From: Bacteroidota bacterium
GTDB lineage: Bacteria; Bacteroidota; Bacteroidia; Flavobacteriales; Flavobacteriaceae
Assembly (NCBI GenBank): GCA_023386585.1
Contig: JAEWJM010000013.1
Location: 3,947 to 67,946, forward strand
Length of the DNA: 64,000 bases
Direction of reading: 5' to 3'
Below are positions 9,253-19,206 of this stretch, piece after piece; positions within the stretch are counted from its first letter, which is position 1; every line of letters begins with the position of its first letter. The notes below the pieces were generated by a model. That model saw only the letters and a program-made list of their open reading frames with translations, had not been told where the DNA came from and did not search any database. A program made the translations under genes and the position numbers.

Positions 9253-10197
9253 TTAGAAAGTGATTTTATTTATGCGTTCACGCGCCGATTCAAAATCGGC
9301 TATCATCTCGGCGACAATCGTTGCCACCGGCTTAATTTCGTGGATCAGCCCCGCAATCTGGCCAATTTCGAGTTCACCCTCATCGAGATCGCCTTCGAAC
9401 ATTCCGCGTTTTGCGCGGGCGCGTCCGAGCAGCGTCTTAAGATCGTCGGTCGTCGGACATTTAGCGTACAATTCCTCGATGTCGCGGTAAAACTTGTTCT
9501 TCACCAACCGGACCGGCGCGAGTTCCTTTAACGTGAGCTGCGTGTCGCCTTCCCTGACATTAACAATGGTTTGCTTGAAATTATTGTGTGAGGAAGATTC
9601 AACCGATGCGGCAAAGCGGCTGCCAACCTGCACCGCGTCGGCTCCCAGCGCCATTGCCGCCAGCATTCCGCTGCCGGTTGCGATTCCGCCGGCGGCGATC
9701 AAAGGTATCGAAATGCTTTCCCTGACCATGGGAATCAGTGTAAATGTTGTGGTTTCCTCCCGGCCGTTATGTCCGCCCGCTTCAAAACCTTCGGCAACTA
9801 CGGCGTCAACTCCGGCTTCCTGTGCCTTCAGCGCAAATTTGGAACTGCTCACGACATGCGCGACCGTAATGCCGTGATTTTTCAAATGGCTTGTCCATGT
9901 TTTTGGATTTCCCGCCGACGTAAAAACGATTTTCACGCCTTCGTCGATGATGATCTTAATCACCTGATCGATATCGGGATAAAGCATCGGGACATTGACA
10001 CCGAAAGGCTTATCGGTTGCTGCAAAACATTTACGAATGTGCTCGCGAAGGACTTCAGGATACATTGAGCCGGCACCTATGAGTCCGAGCCCACCCGCAT
10101 TGCTCACTGCCGACGCCAGTTTGTAGCCACTGTTCCAGATCATTCCACCCTGGATAATCGGATATTTGATGTTAAATAGGGATGTGATCCTGTTCAT
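9253..10197 (-). CDS. Nitronate monooxygenase / 2-nitropropane dioxygenase-like flavoprotein
   Basis: FMN-dependent TIM-barrel enzyme of 314 residues, cytoplasmic. The family oxidises alkyl nitronates such as propionate-3-nitronate, or acts as an enoyl reductase of FabK type. Visible motifs: NIKYPIIQGGMIW at the N-terminus; NAGGLGLIGAG; the segment EGFEAGGHNG holding the conserved active-site histidine; LIAAGGIATGSGMLAAMALGADAVQVGSRF, which binds the FMN phosphate. FabK and nitronate monooxygenase are hard to separate from sequence alone, and the KEL.VR end of the barrel does not decide it. It is the first gene of a two-gene unit with 8830-9246. Family is secure; substrate is not. Confidence 0.9.
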   Translation of the reverse strand: MNRITSLFNIKYPIIQGGMIWNSGYKLASAVSNAGGLGLIGAGSMYPEVLREHIRKCFAATDKPFGVNVPMLYPDIDQVIKIIIDEGVKIVFTSAGNPKTWTSHLKNHGITVAHVVSSSKFALKAQEAGVDAVVAEGFEAGGHNGREETTTFTLIPMVRESISIPLIAAGGIATGSGMLAAMALGADAVQVGSRFAASVESSSHNNFKQTIVNVREGDTQLTLKELAPVRLVKNKFYRDIEELYAKCPTTDDLKTLLGRARAKRGMFEGDLDEGELEIGQIAGLIHEIKPVATIVAEMIADFESARERINKITF

Positions 10198-10206
10198 AAG
10201 TTGCCG

Positions 10207-11811
10207 CTAGCTTTTGATTAGCTTGCCCGATTGTGTGCGGTTAGCCGCAGCAATTTTATAAAAATATATTCCGGGTGCCAAATTTTCAAGATCAACCTGC
10301 GATTGTGCTCCACCTATGTGATTTTGCGAAACCCGCTGCCCTAATGCATCGTAGATTGTCAAATCGGCCGACTCCAATCCTTCTGGCAAAGCGATGTGAA
10401 TCGGACCATTGAAAGGATTTGGAAAAACGGAAAACCCGGCTTGTGAAGCGAATGCCGGCGTACGCAACGCTTGCTGGAAATCCGGAATTCCGTAGCCGAT
10501 TTGCGGATTTGGCGTTGTATAATTGCTTGCCGACTGCTTTATATTTAAAACAACCTCGTAATTTTTCAGTTGTGGCTCGGCCTGCCAATAACTGGCGACC
10601 ATTCCGGCGATAATCGGCCCTGAAAATGAAGTTCCGCTGGCGGTGGTTATCTGCCCGAACGGATTCGCAACCGTTGCCGATTGCCCCTGAGCGACTACAT
10701 CAGGCTTTACGCGGCCGTCGGCACTTGGCCCAATCGAGCTGAATGACGCATAATTACCAGCCGGATTTACAGCGCCGACAGTCAAAACTTCTACAGCATC
10801 TGCGGGAACGCCAATATGCGGATTCAAAGTGTTTCCGGAGTTGCCTGCAGATACAACCACAATCATTCCTTTTGAAAAGGCAGCCGATGCGCCTCGTGAA
10901 GCAAAAGAAACCACACCATTCATTTGGGAATAGTTATAACTGTACGCCGGATTGTCGTAAGTAAAATAGCCGAGTGAACTCGTAATGACGTCCGCACCGA
11001 GGCTGTCGGCGGCTTCGGCGGCTTCAACCCAGAGCGATTCTTCAAGCGGAGTTTCCGAATCGACATCTTCGGTGATGAAAAGGTAATAGCCGGCATCGGG
11101 AGCGGTTCCTACCAATTGGCCGTCAACATAACCGCCCATTGTTGATAGCACCATTGTGCCGTGGCCGTCGCGCGTGTAAAAATCCTCATTGTCATCAACG
11201 AAGTTATATCCGCCAAGAATTTGATTGTTGTCGCGAAGCCTTTGAAACGGCGCGGTGACATCTACAGAAGGAAAGCCGGCATCAAGTACGGCGATGATCT
11301 TTCCTGCACCCGTAAAATTTTGCTGGTGAAGATATTGGCCGTTAAGCATCTGGATCTGGTTTGCCGAATTTCCGTAGTTGAAATTCGCCTGGACGTCAAG
11401 GAGTTTGTTGACCGGTTTGAACAGGTTTTGTGTTGGCTGCCGACTTTCGGTCAGTGAATGATCTGCAAAATCGATGTCGATCACATAATCGAATAACTGA
11501 GGCAGCGCGTTGATGTCGTCGTATGAGCCTCGCACGTGCACGGCGTTAAGCCATTTTGACTTCGCAAGAACTTCAATTCCAGGCGCTGCATCAATTGCAT
11601 CAACATAGGGCTGGTAAATTGGAACATCGCTGATGTTTACGTCTATTTGTTGTGCCGAGCGCCGGTCGAGCGCACGCTGGCTGAGCATTGTGAGCGGATT
11701 GTCGAGATACGACTGCGCGTTTGGCTTATTTACAAAGTACACCCACGCATCCTCCTGCGCCGATCCGAATACCGAAAACAACACGAACAGAATGATATAG
11801 CAATTTTTCAT
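10207..11811 (-). CDS. Subtilisin-like serine protease (S8) with T9SS type A sorting domain
   Basis: Secreted endopeptidase of 534 residues. Signal peptide MKNCYIILFVLFSVFGSAQ, then a propeptide-like region (about 20-160). The catalytic triad is intact: Asp177 (AVLDAGF), His217 (RDGHGTM), Ser395 (ASGTSFSGP), with oxyanion Asn324 (SAGNSG). The last ~75 residues form a Por secretion tail: FSVFPNPFNGP, LTIYDALGQRV, LAPGIYFYKI, GKLIKS. It should therefore cross the outer membrane by the T9SS and be anchored or released outside. It lies 9 bases upstream of the nitronate monooxygenase-like gene and could be cotranscribed with it. Natural substrates are unknown. Confidence 0.95.
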   Translation of the reverse strand: MKNCYIILFVLFSVFGSAQEDAWVYFVNKPNAQSYLDNPLTMLSQRALDRRSAQQIDVNISDVPIYQPYVDAIDAAPGIEVLAKSKWLNAVHVRGSYDDINALPQLFDYVIDIDFADHSLTESRQPTQNLFKPVNKLLDVQANFNYGNSANQIQMLNGQYLHQQNFTGAGKIIAVLDAGFPSVDVTAPFQRLRDNNQILGGYNFVDDNEDFYTRDGHGTMVLSTMGGYVDGQLVGTAPDAGYYLFITEDVDSETPLEESLWVEAAEAADSLGADVITSSLGYFTYDNPAYSYNYSQMNGVVSFASRGASAAFSKGMIVVVSAGNSGNTLNPHIGVPADAVEVLTVGAVNPAGNYASFSSIGPSADGRVKPDVVAQGQSATVANPFGQITTASGTSFSGPIIAGMVASYWQAEPQLKNYEVVLNIKQSASNYTTPNPQIGYGIPDFQQALRTPAFASQAGFSVFPNPFNGPIHIALPEGLESADLTIYDALGQRVSQNHIGGAQSQVDLENLAPGIYFYKIAAANRTQSGKLIKS

Positions 11812-11835
11812 GAAGCGGATTTTGAATCGCCCAAG

Positions 11836-13020
11836 TTACGAAATAACTCCTGATCCGACTAATTCATCCCCGATGTACCACGCGACAAATTGTCCTTCGG
11901 TAATCGCGGATTGTGGCTGGTCGAAGGTTACGTAGAGTCCGTGCGCAAACTGGTGCAATGTCGCCTGCTGCAACGCCTGGCGATAGCGGATTCGGGCGGT
12001 GACTTGCATTGTTTGGCCTTCGGAAAGCGCGAGGTCTTCGCGTACCCAATGGACTTCATCCCGATTGACAAATAGCGCTTTTTTGAAAAGTCCGGGATGC
12101 GAGCTTCCCCGTCCGGTGTAAATTGTATTGGTCTTCACGTCGGTTGCTATTATGAAAAGCGGCTCGGTCGTTCCACCGACATTCAACCCTTTTCGCTGTC
12201 CGATCGTAAAATAATGTGCGCCCTGATGTTTGCCTACGACTTTACCCATTTCAGGCGAATAATCGATATGCGCAGCTGCGGCTGCAAGATTTTCCTCATT
12301 AGTGGCTAAAACTTCCTTTGGAGCGAAAACGGGATTTTCCTTTTCAACCTCAACAATAAGCCCCGGTTTTGGTTGCAGTTTTTGCTGAAGGAATTCCGGC
12401 AGGCGAACCTTTCCGATAAAGCACAATCCCTGTGAATCTTTTTTGCCTGCTGTGACCAAATCCATTTCGGCAGCGATTTCGCGCACCTGCGGCTTGGTCA
12501 GCTCTCCGATCGGAAACAGGGCTTTGGATAATTGCTCTTGCGAAAGCTGGCAGAGGAAATAGGATTGGTCCTTGTTGGCATCGGCACCGGCAAGAAGCCT
12601 GTAGATTTTTTGTCCGTCAACTTCAATCGTCTCTTTACGACAGTAATGCCCGGTTGCGACATAATCGGCACCAAGGCTCAAAGCCATTTTCAGGAAAACA
12701 TCAAATTTGATTTCACGATTGCAAAGTACGTCCGGATTTGGCGTGCGTCCTTTTTCGTACTCGCCGAACATATAGTCGACAATCCTTTCACGGTAGACTT
12801 CACTTAAATCGACGGTTTGAAACGGGATTCCGAGTTTCTCGGCGACCAGGAGCGCGTCATTGCTGTCTTCGAGCCACGGGCATTCGTTCGAAATCGTGAC
12901 GGAATCGTCGTGCCAGTTCTTCATGAAGAGTCCGATCACTTCGTATCCCTGCTGCTGCAAGAGGTACGCCGCCACACTTGAATCCACTCCGCCCGACAAT
13001 CCGACAACCACACGTTTCAT
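11836..13020 (-). CDS. mnmA: tRNA-specific 2-thiouridylase MnmA
   Basis: Cytoplasmic enzyme of 394 residues that adds sulfur to uridine-34 of Lys, Glu and Gln tRNAs. The ATP pyrophosphatase loop is GLSGGVDSS (residues 7-15). The two catalytic cysteines are Cys100 in TPNPDVLCN and Cys200 in [15 protein letters not shown] and [11 protein letters not shown] are further signatures, and the C-terminus carries the beta-barrel domain ([28 protein letters not shown]). Flavobacterial MnmA proteins are often slightly longer than E. coli MnmA, as here. The 35-base gap to the MORN gene allows cotranscription. Confidence 0.97.
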   Translation of the reverse strand: MKRVVVGLSGGVDSSVAAYLLQQQGYEVIGLFMKNWHDDSVTISNECPWLEDSNDALLVAEKLGIPFQTVDLSEVYRERIVDYMFGEYEKGRTPNPDVLCNREIKFDVFLKMALSLGADYVATGHYCRKETIEVDGQKIYRLLAGADANKDQSYFLCQLSQEQLSKALFPIGELTKPQVREIAAEMDLVTAGKKDSQGLCFIGKVRLPEFLQQKLQPKPGLIVEVEKENPVFAPKEVLATNEENLAAAAAHIDYSPEMGKVVGKHQGAHYFTIGQRKGLNVGGTTEPLFIIATDVKTNTIYTGRGSSHPGLFKKALFVNRDEVHWVREDLALSEGQTMQVTARIRYRQALQQATLHQFAHGLYVTFDQPQSAITEGQFVAWYIGDELVGSGVIS

Positions 13021-13055
13021 TGCTGTAAATTTGGCTGCAAAGGTACGGCAAAAAA

Positions 13056-13769
13056 TTATTTTGCTTTTGGCGCTGCTTTTTTCTTTGTCAACGGGTATTT
13101 CTCGGTCCGAACCAACTTTCCATCTTCATAAAACTGCCAGATTCCGTCTTTCTTGCCGTTTTTGAAAACTCCCTTTGAAACGAGATTTCCCTTGGCATCT
13201 TTATAAACTGCCTGCCCGCTGAATTCGTCGTTCACGTAAGTCGCATCTTCAAGCACAACGCCGTTATCGGCATATTTGCGATAAGGACCGTTTTTGATTC
13301 CGTTCTTATAGTTCGTTTCCTCGGCAATTTTTCCATCGGGATAATAAACGGTTCGTTTGCCATCGAGTTTGCCGTTTTTGTAAAACTCGGTGGTCATGAC
13401 GGTTTTCGAATTGTTGTGATAATACGTCCATTTCCCGTCATACTCTTTATTGACGACATTTCCTTCGCTGACAACATTCTTCAGCTCGTTATAAAATGTC
13501 GTGTAAGCTCCATTTGGACTTTTCGTAAAGTCACGTGTGGCCACCACGGTGTGCGCCTTTGTATCGTCGTAAAAAGTGAATACGCCGGTTTCTTTTCCGT
13601 GATCGAACGTTCCTTCGTAGCGAACCCTTTTCGATTCATCGAAGAGTCCGCGCCAGAGTCCGTTTTTCTTCCCATTCTGATCAAGCTGGTTGATGGTTTC
13701 CTGCGCACGCCCAATAAAGGAACTAAAAATCGTCAGTAGTATAAGGATCCGGATTGCTGCGATTCGCAT
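13056..13769 (-). CDS. Secreted MORN-repeat (YwqK-like) protein
   Basis: Protein of 237 residues with a signal peptide ([20 protein letters not shown], then RAQ). The body is built of MORN_2 repeats: [81 protein letters not shown]. Such proteins are annotated automatically as YwqK antitoxin-like, but nothing here suggests a toxin-antitoxin pair: there is no toxin gene nearby and the protein is exported. A lysine/alanine-rich tail (KKKAAPKAK) ends it. The role is unknown; an envelope-associated or peptide-binding role is possible. Confidence 0.88.
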   Translation of the reverse strand: MRIAAIRILILLTIFSSFIGRAQETINQLDQNGKKNGLWRGLFDESKRVRYEGTFDHGKETGVFTFYDDTKAHTVVATRDFTKSPNGAYTTFYNELKNVVSEGNVVNKEYDGKWTYYHNNSKTVMTTEFYKNGKLDGKRTVYYPDGKIAEETNYKNGIKNGPYRKYADNGVVLEDATYVNDEFSGQAVYKDAKGNLVSKGVFKNGKKDGIWQFYEDGKLVRTEKYPLTKKKAAPKAK

Positions 13770-13926
13770 ATTGTAGAATTTATCGTTATAACTTCAAATG
13801 CTGTAAAATATTTCATCTGAGTCGGCGCCCAAAATTAGGCAAAGAAACCCAAAGCCATTTTAATATTTATTTAAAAGAAATTATAAAATAGATTGTGTAG
13901 CTTCGAGTGAATTAAAAAATACAACT

Positions 13927-14889
13927 ATGAAAAACCTAAATTTTAAGACTTTAGCATTATTTGGCTTTCTAGCCACAGTGGGAATTTCTTGTACCAACGA
14001 TGACAATTCCTCCGGTCCAAACGCAACGCTGACCGAAACGATACAGTCGCGTGCGGAAATTTCAACCTTTGCCTCGGCGCTCGATATTGCGGGGCTTTCG
14101 GATATGCTTGACGGCTCAGATCAGTACACGGTCTTTGCTCCTACGAATGCTGCATTCGACAACTGGATGCTGCAAAACGGCTATTCCACGCTTTCGAGCA
14201 TACCGGTAGCGACATTAAAAGAACTGCTGTACAACCACATGATGCAGGGAAGCAGCGAAACCGGCGAGATTTTGAACGGTTATCGTAAAAGTCTGGCACA
14301 TGGCGGCGCTTCTTCGACCAATTACATGAGCATGTATTTCACTCACGATCCCGGAATTAAAGTCAACGGCGACGCAATGGTCGTTACGCCAGACATTGAA
14401 GCCCAAAACGGTTTCCTGCACGTGGTAGATCATGTAATTGGGCTTCCGACGTTGAAAACGATGATCCAGGCCGATCCGGATTTGTCATCGATGGCCGGCG
14501 CGCTTGCATTTGATCCGTCATCGGGATTTATGGACACGCTTAACGACACTACAGCACAACCAATGACGCTGTTCATTCCGGCTAACAGTGGATTCAGTTC
14601 ATTTTTGACCGAATTGGGATACGGAAATGTTGGCGAAGTCCCCGCTGCAAATTTACTGTCCATCATGAATTACCACATGTGGGCCAACCAGAATGCACTG
14701 AGCTCATCGTTTACAAACGGCCAATCGATAATGATGAACAACGGACAGAACGTGACGGTGAACCTGACGGGCGGCGGTAAAAAGCTGACCGATGCAAGTG
14801 GCCGCGTAAGCACGATCACAACGTCGGATATTCAAACTTCAAACGGAATGATCCATATTATCGACAATGGCTTATTGCCGACCTTGTAA
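13927..14889 (+). CDS. Fasciclin-domain lipoprotein with two FAS1 domains
   Basis: Lipoprotein of 320 residues. The lipobox is VGIS-Cys22 after a short hydrophobic stretch, followed by an acidic/serine linker. Two FAS1 domains are visible: the first (about 35-165) has YTVFAPTNAAFDNW and the H-box-like NGFLHVVDHVIGLP; the second (about 170-320) has MTLFIPANSGFSSF and NGMIHIIDNGLLP. FAS1 proteins are adhesion-type modules found widely on the surface of Bacteroidetes. It is a single-gene unit, flanked by divergent and convergent minus-strand genes and ended by the hairpin at 14911. An AT-rich upstream region contains ATAGATTGTG, only a weak match to a -7 element. Confidence 0.95.
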   Translation: MKNLNFKTLALFGFLATVGISCTNDDNSSGPNATLTETIQSRAEISTFASALDIAGLSDMLDGSDQYTVFAPTNAAFDNWMLQNGYSTLSSIPVATLKELLYNHMMQGSSETGEILNGYRKSLAHGGASSTNYMSMYFTHDPGIKVNGDAMVVTPDIEAQNGFLHVVDHVIGLPTLKTMIQADPDLSSMAGALAFDPSSGFMDTLNDTTAQPMTLFIPANSGFSSFLTELGYGNVGEVPAANLLSIMNYHMWANQNALSSSFTNGQSIMMNNGQNVTVNLTGGGKKLTDASGRVSTITTSDIQTSNGMIHIIDNGLLPTL

Positions 14890-14910
14890 AGCAACCTTTC
14901 AGAAACGAAA

Positions 14911-14936
14911 AAGCTTCCCGTTAAGGAAGCTTTTTT
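14911..14936 (+). terminator. Bidirectional rho-independent terminator
   Basis: Stem AAGCTTCC (14911-14918), loop CGTTAA, stem GGAAGCTT (14925-14932), followed by a run of T on the plus strand. An A run on the other side lets it also end the minus-strand yidC transcript. It lies between the convergent fasciclin and yidC genes. Confidence 0.9.
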
Positions 14937-14937
14937 T

Positions 14938-16833
14938 TTATTTCTTGGGTTTGGCGGCCTTCTGTGCTTCGGCCTGTTCCATCATTTCCTGCATCCGGCG
15001 CTGGAACTTGCTTTGCGTTTTCGGCTTCAGCTTGTTTTCCTGAATCTGCGCGTGGATTTTTTCATCATTAACGACGTACTTCTTAATGACGAGCATGATT
15101 CCGATTGTCACAAGGTTCGAAATAAAGTTGTACAAACTCAATCCCGATCCGTAGTTGTTGAAAAACAGCAACATCATCAGCGGCGAGATGTAAATCATCA
15201 CCTTCATCAATTTGCCCATATCCGGCATTCCTTCCTGCGGCGGCTGGCTCATTGCCTGGTCACCTGTGGTCATTTTCATATAGAAGAAAATCGCAATGGC
15301 GGCCAATATCGGGAAAAGGCTTACGTGATCACCATAAACCGGAATCTTGAACGGCAGTTTGGCAATTTCGTCAAATGATGAAAGGTCATCGGCCCAAAGG
15401 AATTTCTTCTGGCGCAGCTCAATCGCACTTGGGAAAAACTGGAACGAAGCGTAAACGAACGGAAGCTGGATCAACGCCGGAATGCAACCTGCCATCGGAT
15501 TTACGCCGGCCTTGTTGTAGAGCTTCATCGTTTCCTGCTGGCGCTTCATCGCATCTTTCTTGTATTTTTCATTCAATTCACTGATTTCAGGACGAAGCAC
15601 TTTCATTTTGGCTTGTGAAAGGAACGATTTGTATGTAATCGGCGACATCGCGACCTTGATGATCAATGTAAATACGATAATCGCGATTCCGTAAGGAATG
15701 AACGAGCAAAGGAATCCGAACACCGGAATGAAAATCCACCGGTTTATCCATCCGAAGATTCCCCAACCAAGCGGAACGATCTCGTCAAGATTGCGTTCGT
15801 ATTTGTTCAAGATTTTGTAATCGGCCGGACCGTAATACCAGTTCATATTGTAATTCAGCTCGCCATTGCGGAAAGCCAGCGGCATGTTGGCCTTGAAATG
15901 CTTGGTGAAAAGGGTATCATTCTTGGCGTCGCTTACGAGGTCGTCCGAATGCATCACCGCTTTTTCGAACGGCGTTTTGGTTAGCAATATCGAGGTAAAA
16001 AAGTGCTGCTTGAAAGCGATGTAAGTCACATCCGATTCGGTAGCTTCCTTGTTTTTTCCCTGCGCGACGTAATCGTCTTTTCCGCCTTCGTATTCATAGA
16101 TAATATCGGCGTATCGATTTTCATACGAAACGCTTCTCTCGTTGCGGTACGTTTTCATTTCCCATTCGAGATCGGCAGGTTTTCCCATATCGATCACATC
16201 CGTCAAACCTTGCGAGCGGATGTCGAAATCAAGCATGTAATTGTTTGGCTTGAGCACGTATCGGTATTCAAGAAACTGATCGGCACCGGCATGAAGGCGC
16301 ATCGTCAGTATCTGGTCGTCACCCGATTTGGTCAGCGTCGGCTCGAAAAACATGTCTTTGGTTTCGAGTACGCGATTGTCTTTGGTCTTCAGCTTCAGTC
16401 CAAAGTTGGCGTTTCCGTCCTTGATAAGATTCACCGGTTGCTTCGAACCGCTTTTGAAACGTTCGAAATTGTTCAGCGTGGCCTGCGCGACGTATCCGCC
16501 TTTGTTGGCGATCTTCAGGGTCAGGAGTCCGTTGGTAAGAGTCGTGAAATCTTCTTTTGCCGACGGAAGCGTGGCCGAATAAGCAAAGCCGCCCAATGTT
16601 GAGCGAAGGGCTGCCATTCGAACTGAATCCGACATGATTGTATCGCCTGCATGAAGCTGCACTCGCTTGGCCGTGATTGCCTCGACCTTTTTTTCAGTTG
16701 TGGCCTGTTCCTGCTTCGACTTCGGAGCCTTTGCTGGTTCCGACGGCTGGTTCTGATACATTATCCACAACAAAATCCCGAAAATCAATACGAATCCGAT
16801 CAGTGATTGCGGGTCAAACTTTTTTTGCTCCAT
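14938..16833 (-). CDS. yidC: Membrane protein insertase YidC
   Basis: Inner-membrane insertase/chaperone of 631 residues that inserts and folds membrane proteins with or without SecYEG. An N-terminal membrane segment (residues 11-27, LIGFVLIFGILLWIMYQ) precedes a periplasmic beta-super-sandwich domain (about 80-350). The conserved core then follows: IPVFGFLCSFIPYGIAIIVFTLIIKV, AMSPITYKSFLSQAKMKVLRPEI, YNKAGVNPMAGCIPALIQLP, SPLMMLLFFNNYGSGLSLYNFIS. The C-terminus is basic (KFQRRMQEMMEQAEAQKAAKPKK), as usual for flavobacterial YidC and suited to ribosome contact. It lies 16 bases after pyrG, so the two are very likely cotranscribed. Confidence 0.97.
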   Translation of the reverse strand: MEQKKFDPQSLIGFVLIFGILLWIMYQNQPSEPAKAPKSKQEQATTEKKVEAITAKRVQLHAGDTIMSDSVRMAALRSTLGGFAYSATLPSAKEDFTTLTNGLLTLKIANKGGYVAQATLNNFERFKSGSKQPVNLIKDGNANFGLKLKTKDNRVLETKDMFFEPTLTKSGDDQILTMRLHAGADQFLEYRYVLKPNNYMLDFDIRSQGLTDVIDMGKPADLEWEMKTYRNERSVSYENRYADIIYEYEGGKDDYVAQGKNKEATESDVTYIAFKQHFFTSILLTKTPFEKAVMHSDDLVSDAKNDTLFTKHFKANMPLAFRNGELNYNMNWYYGPADYKILNKYERNLDEIVPLGWGIFGWINRWIFIPVFGFLCSFIPYGIAIIVFTLIIKVAMSPITYKSFLSQAKMKVLRPEISELNEKYKKDAMKRQQETMKLYNKAGVNPMAGCIPALIQLPFVYASFQFFPSAIELRQKKFLWADDLSSFDEIAKLPFKIPVYGDHVSLFPILAAIAIFFYMKMTTGDQAMSQPPQEGMPDMGKLMKVMIYISPLMMLLFFNNYGSGLSLYNFISNLVTIGIMLVIKKYVVNDEKIHAQIQENKLKPKTQSKFQRRMQEMMEQAEAQKAAKPKK

Positions 16834-16849
16834 TTATTTTTTCTTGCTG

Positions 16850-18496
<1,647 letters not shown>

Positions 18497-18509
18497 TTAA
18501 AAAACGCTG

Positions 18510-18517
18510 CAAAAATA
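18510..18517 (-). promoter_or_regulatory. Possible -7 element for pyrG-yidC
   Basis: Minus-strand TATTTTTG matches the Bacteroidetes TAnnTTTG -7 consensus and would place transcription start near 18503, 28 bases ahead of pyrG. No good TTTG is found at the right distance upstream, so the call is weak. Confidence 0.35.
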
Positions 18518-18568
18518 CAATTATAATTGAGAAAGGGCTACGGCGGAACGATATAATTTGGCGACCGA

Positions 18569-18808
18569 TTACGGCTTTGGGAACTGCTTTCGGATGGTCC
18601 TGACAAGCTCTTCGAGGCCGTTGACTTTCAGTTCGTCAACCAACCGCATCTGCTCGCCGAGTTGTCCTTTCGGAAAACCCTTTGTCTTGTACCAGATCAG
18701 GTAATATTCAGGCAGATCGATAAGGTGCCGGCCTTCGTATTTCCCGAAAGGCATTTTCGTATGGGCCAGTTTTATGAGTATCTGCTGGTCTGGTTTCGGG
18801 AAATTCAT
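18569..18808 (-). CDS. DUF3820 family protein
   Basis: Small cytoplasmic protein of 79 residues starting MNFPKPDQQIL. The start at 18808 is fixed by an ATGA overlap with the stop of the OsmC gene, which implies translational coupling; an upstream ATG at 18868 in the same frame would run inside OsmC. The body shows the DUF3820 pattern MPFGKYEGRHLIDLPEYYLIWY, then the basic C-terminus. The family is labelled a putative quorum-sensing-regulated virulence factor in Pfam from a Pseudomonas structure, but its biochemical activity is unknown. It is the last gene of the LysM-OsmC-DUF3820 run. Confidence 0.9.
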   Translation of the reverse strand: MNFPKPDQQILIKLAHTKMPFGKYEGRHLIDLPEYYLIWYKTKGFPKGQLGEQMRLVDELKVNGLEELVRTIRKQFPKP

Positions 18809-19206
18809 TTCCAGTTGAAGGTTACCGCGCGCTCCACATCGGGATGAAGGCTCAGGTGAACCGGACAATTGAAAGCGGTCCGCTCCAGGATTGTCCGCGT
18901 TTTTTCATCGACAGCCGCCGACATATCAAAAACAACTTCAATTTTTGCGATTTTCCTCGGTTCTGCCTGCATGTGCTTTGTCACGGCTGCGGTCGATCCG
19001 GAAAGATCAACCTCCATTGTTCGGGCCTTGATTCCCATGACAGTGAACATGCATGTGGCGAGTGCATTGGCGACAGAATCGGTTGGTGAAAAAGCCTCGC
19101 CTTTTCCGTTATTGTCGGTTGGCGCATCGCTTATGACCACAGTTCCCGACTGAAGATGTACAGACGAAGTGCGCAAATCGCCTAAATAAGTGACTTTAGA
19201 TGTCAT
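18805..19206 (-). CDS. OsmC/Ohr family thiol peroxidase-like protein
   Basis: Cytoplasmic protein of 133 residues of the OsmC-like group, which reduces organic hydroperoxides using two cysteines. Both are visible: ALATCMFTVMG (about residue 52) and AFNCPVHLSLHPDV (about residue 114). The short length and SPTDSVANALATC place it among the YhfA-like/general OsmC proteins more than classical Ohr. Its start overlaps the stop of the LysM/periplasmic-binding gene by one base (TGATG) and its stop overlaps the DUF3820 start, so three genes are translationally coupled. Confidence 0.92.
   Translation of the reverse strand: MTSKVTYLGDLRTSSVHLQSGTVVISDAPTDNNGKGEAFSPTDSVANALATCMFTVMGIKARTMEVDLSGSTAAVTKHMQAEPRKIAKIEVVFDMSAAVDEKTRTILERTAFNCPVHLSLHPDVERAVTFNWK

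Noticed and set aside
13056..13769. A toxin-antitoxin system at the YwqK-like MORN gene
   Set aside because: The label comes from automatic annotation of MORN_2 repeats. The protein is exported and there is no toxin gene next to it.
13770..13926. A strong promoter for the fasciclin gene
   Set aside because: The AT-rich stretch contains only ATAGATTGTG, two mismatches from the TAnnTTTG consensus.
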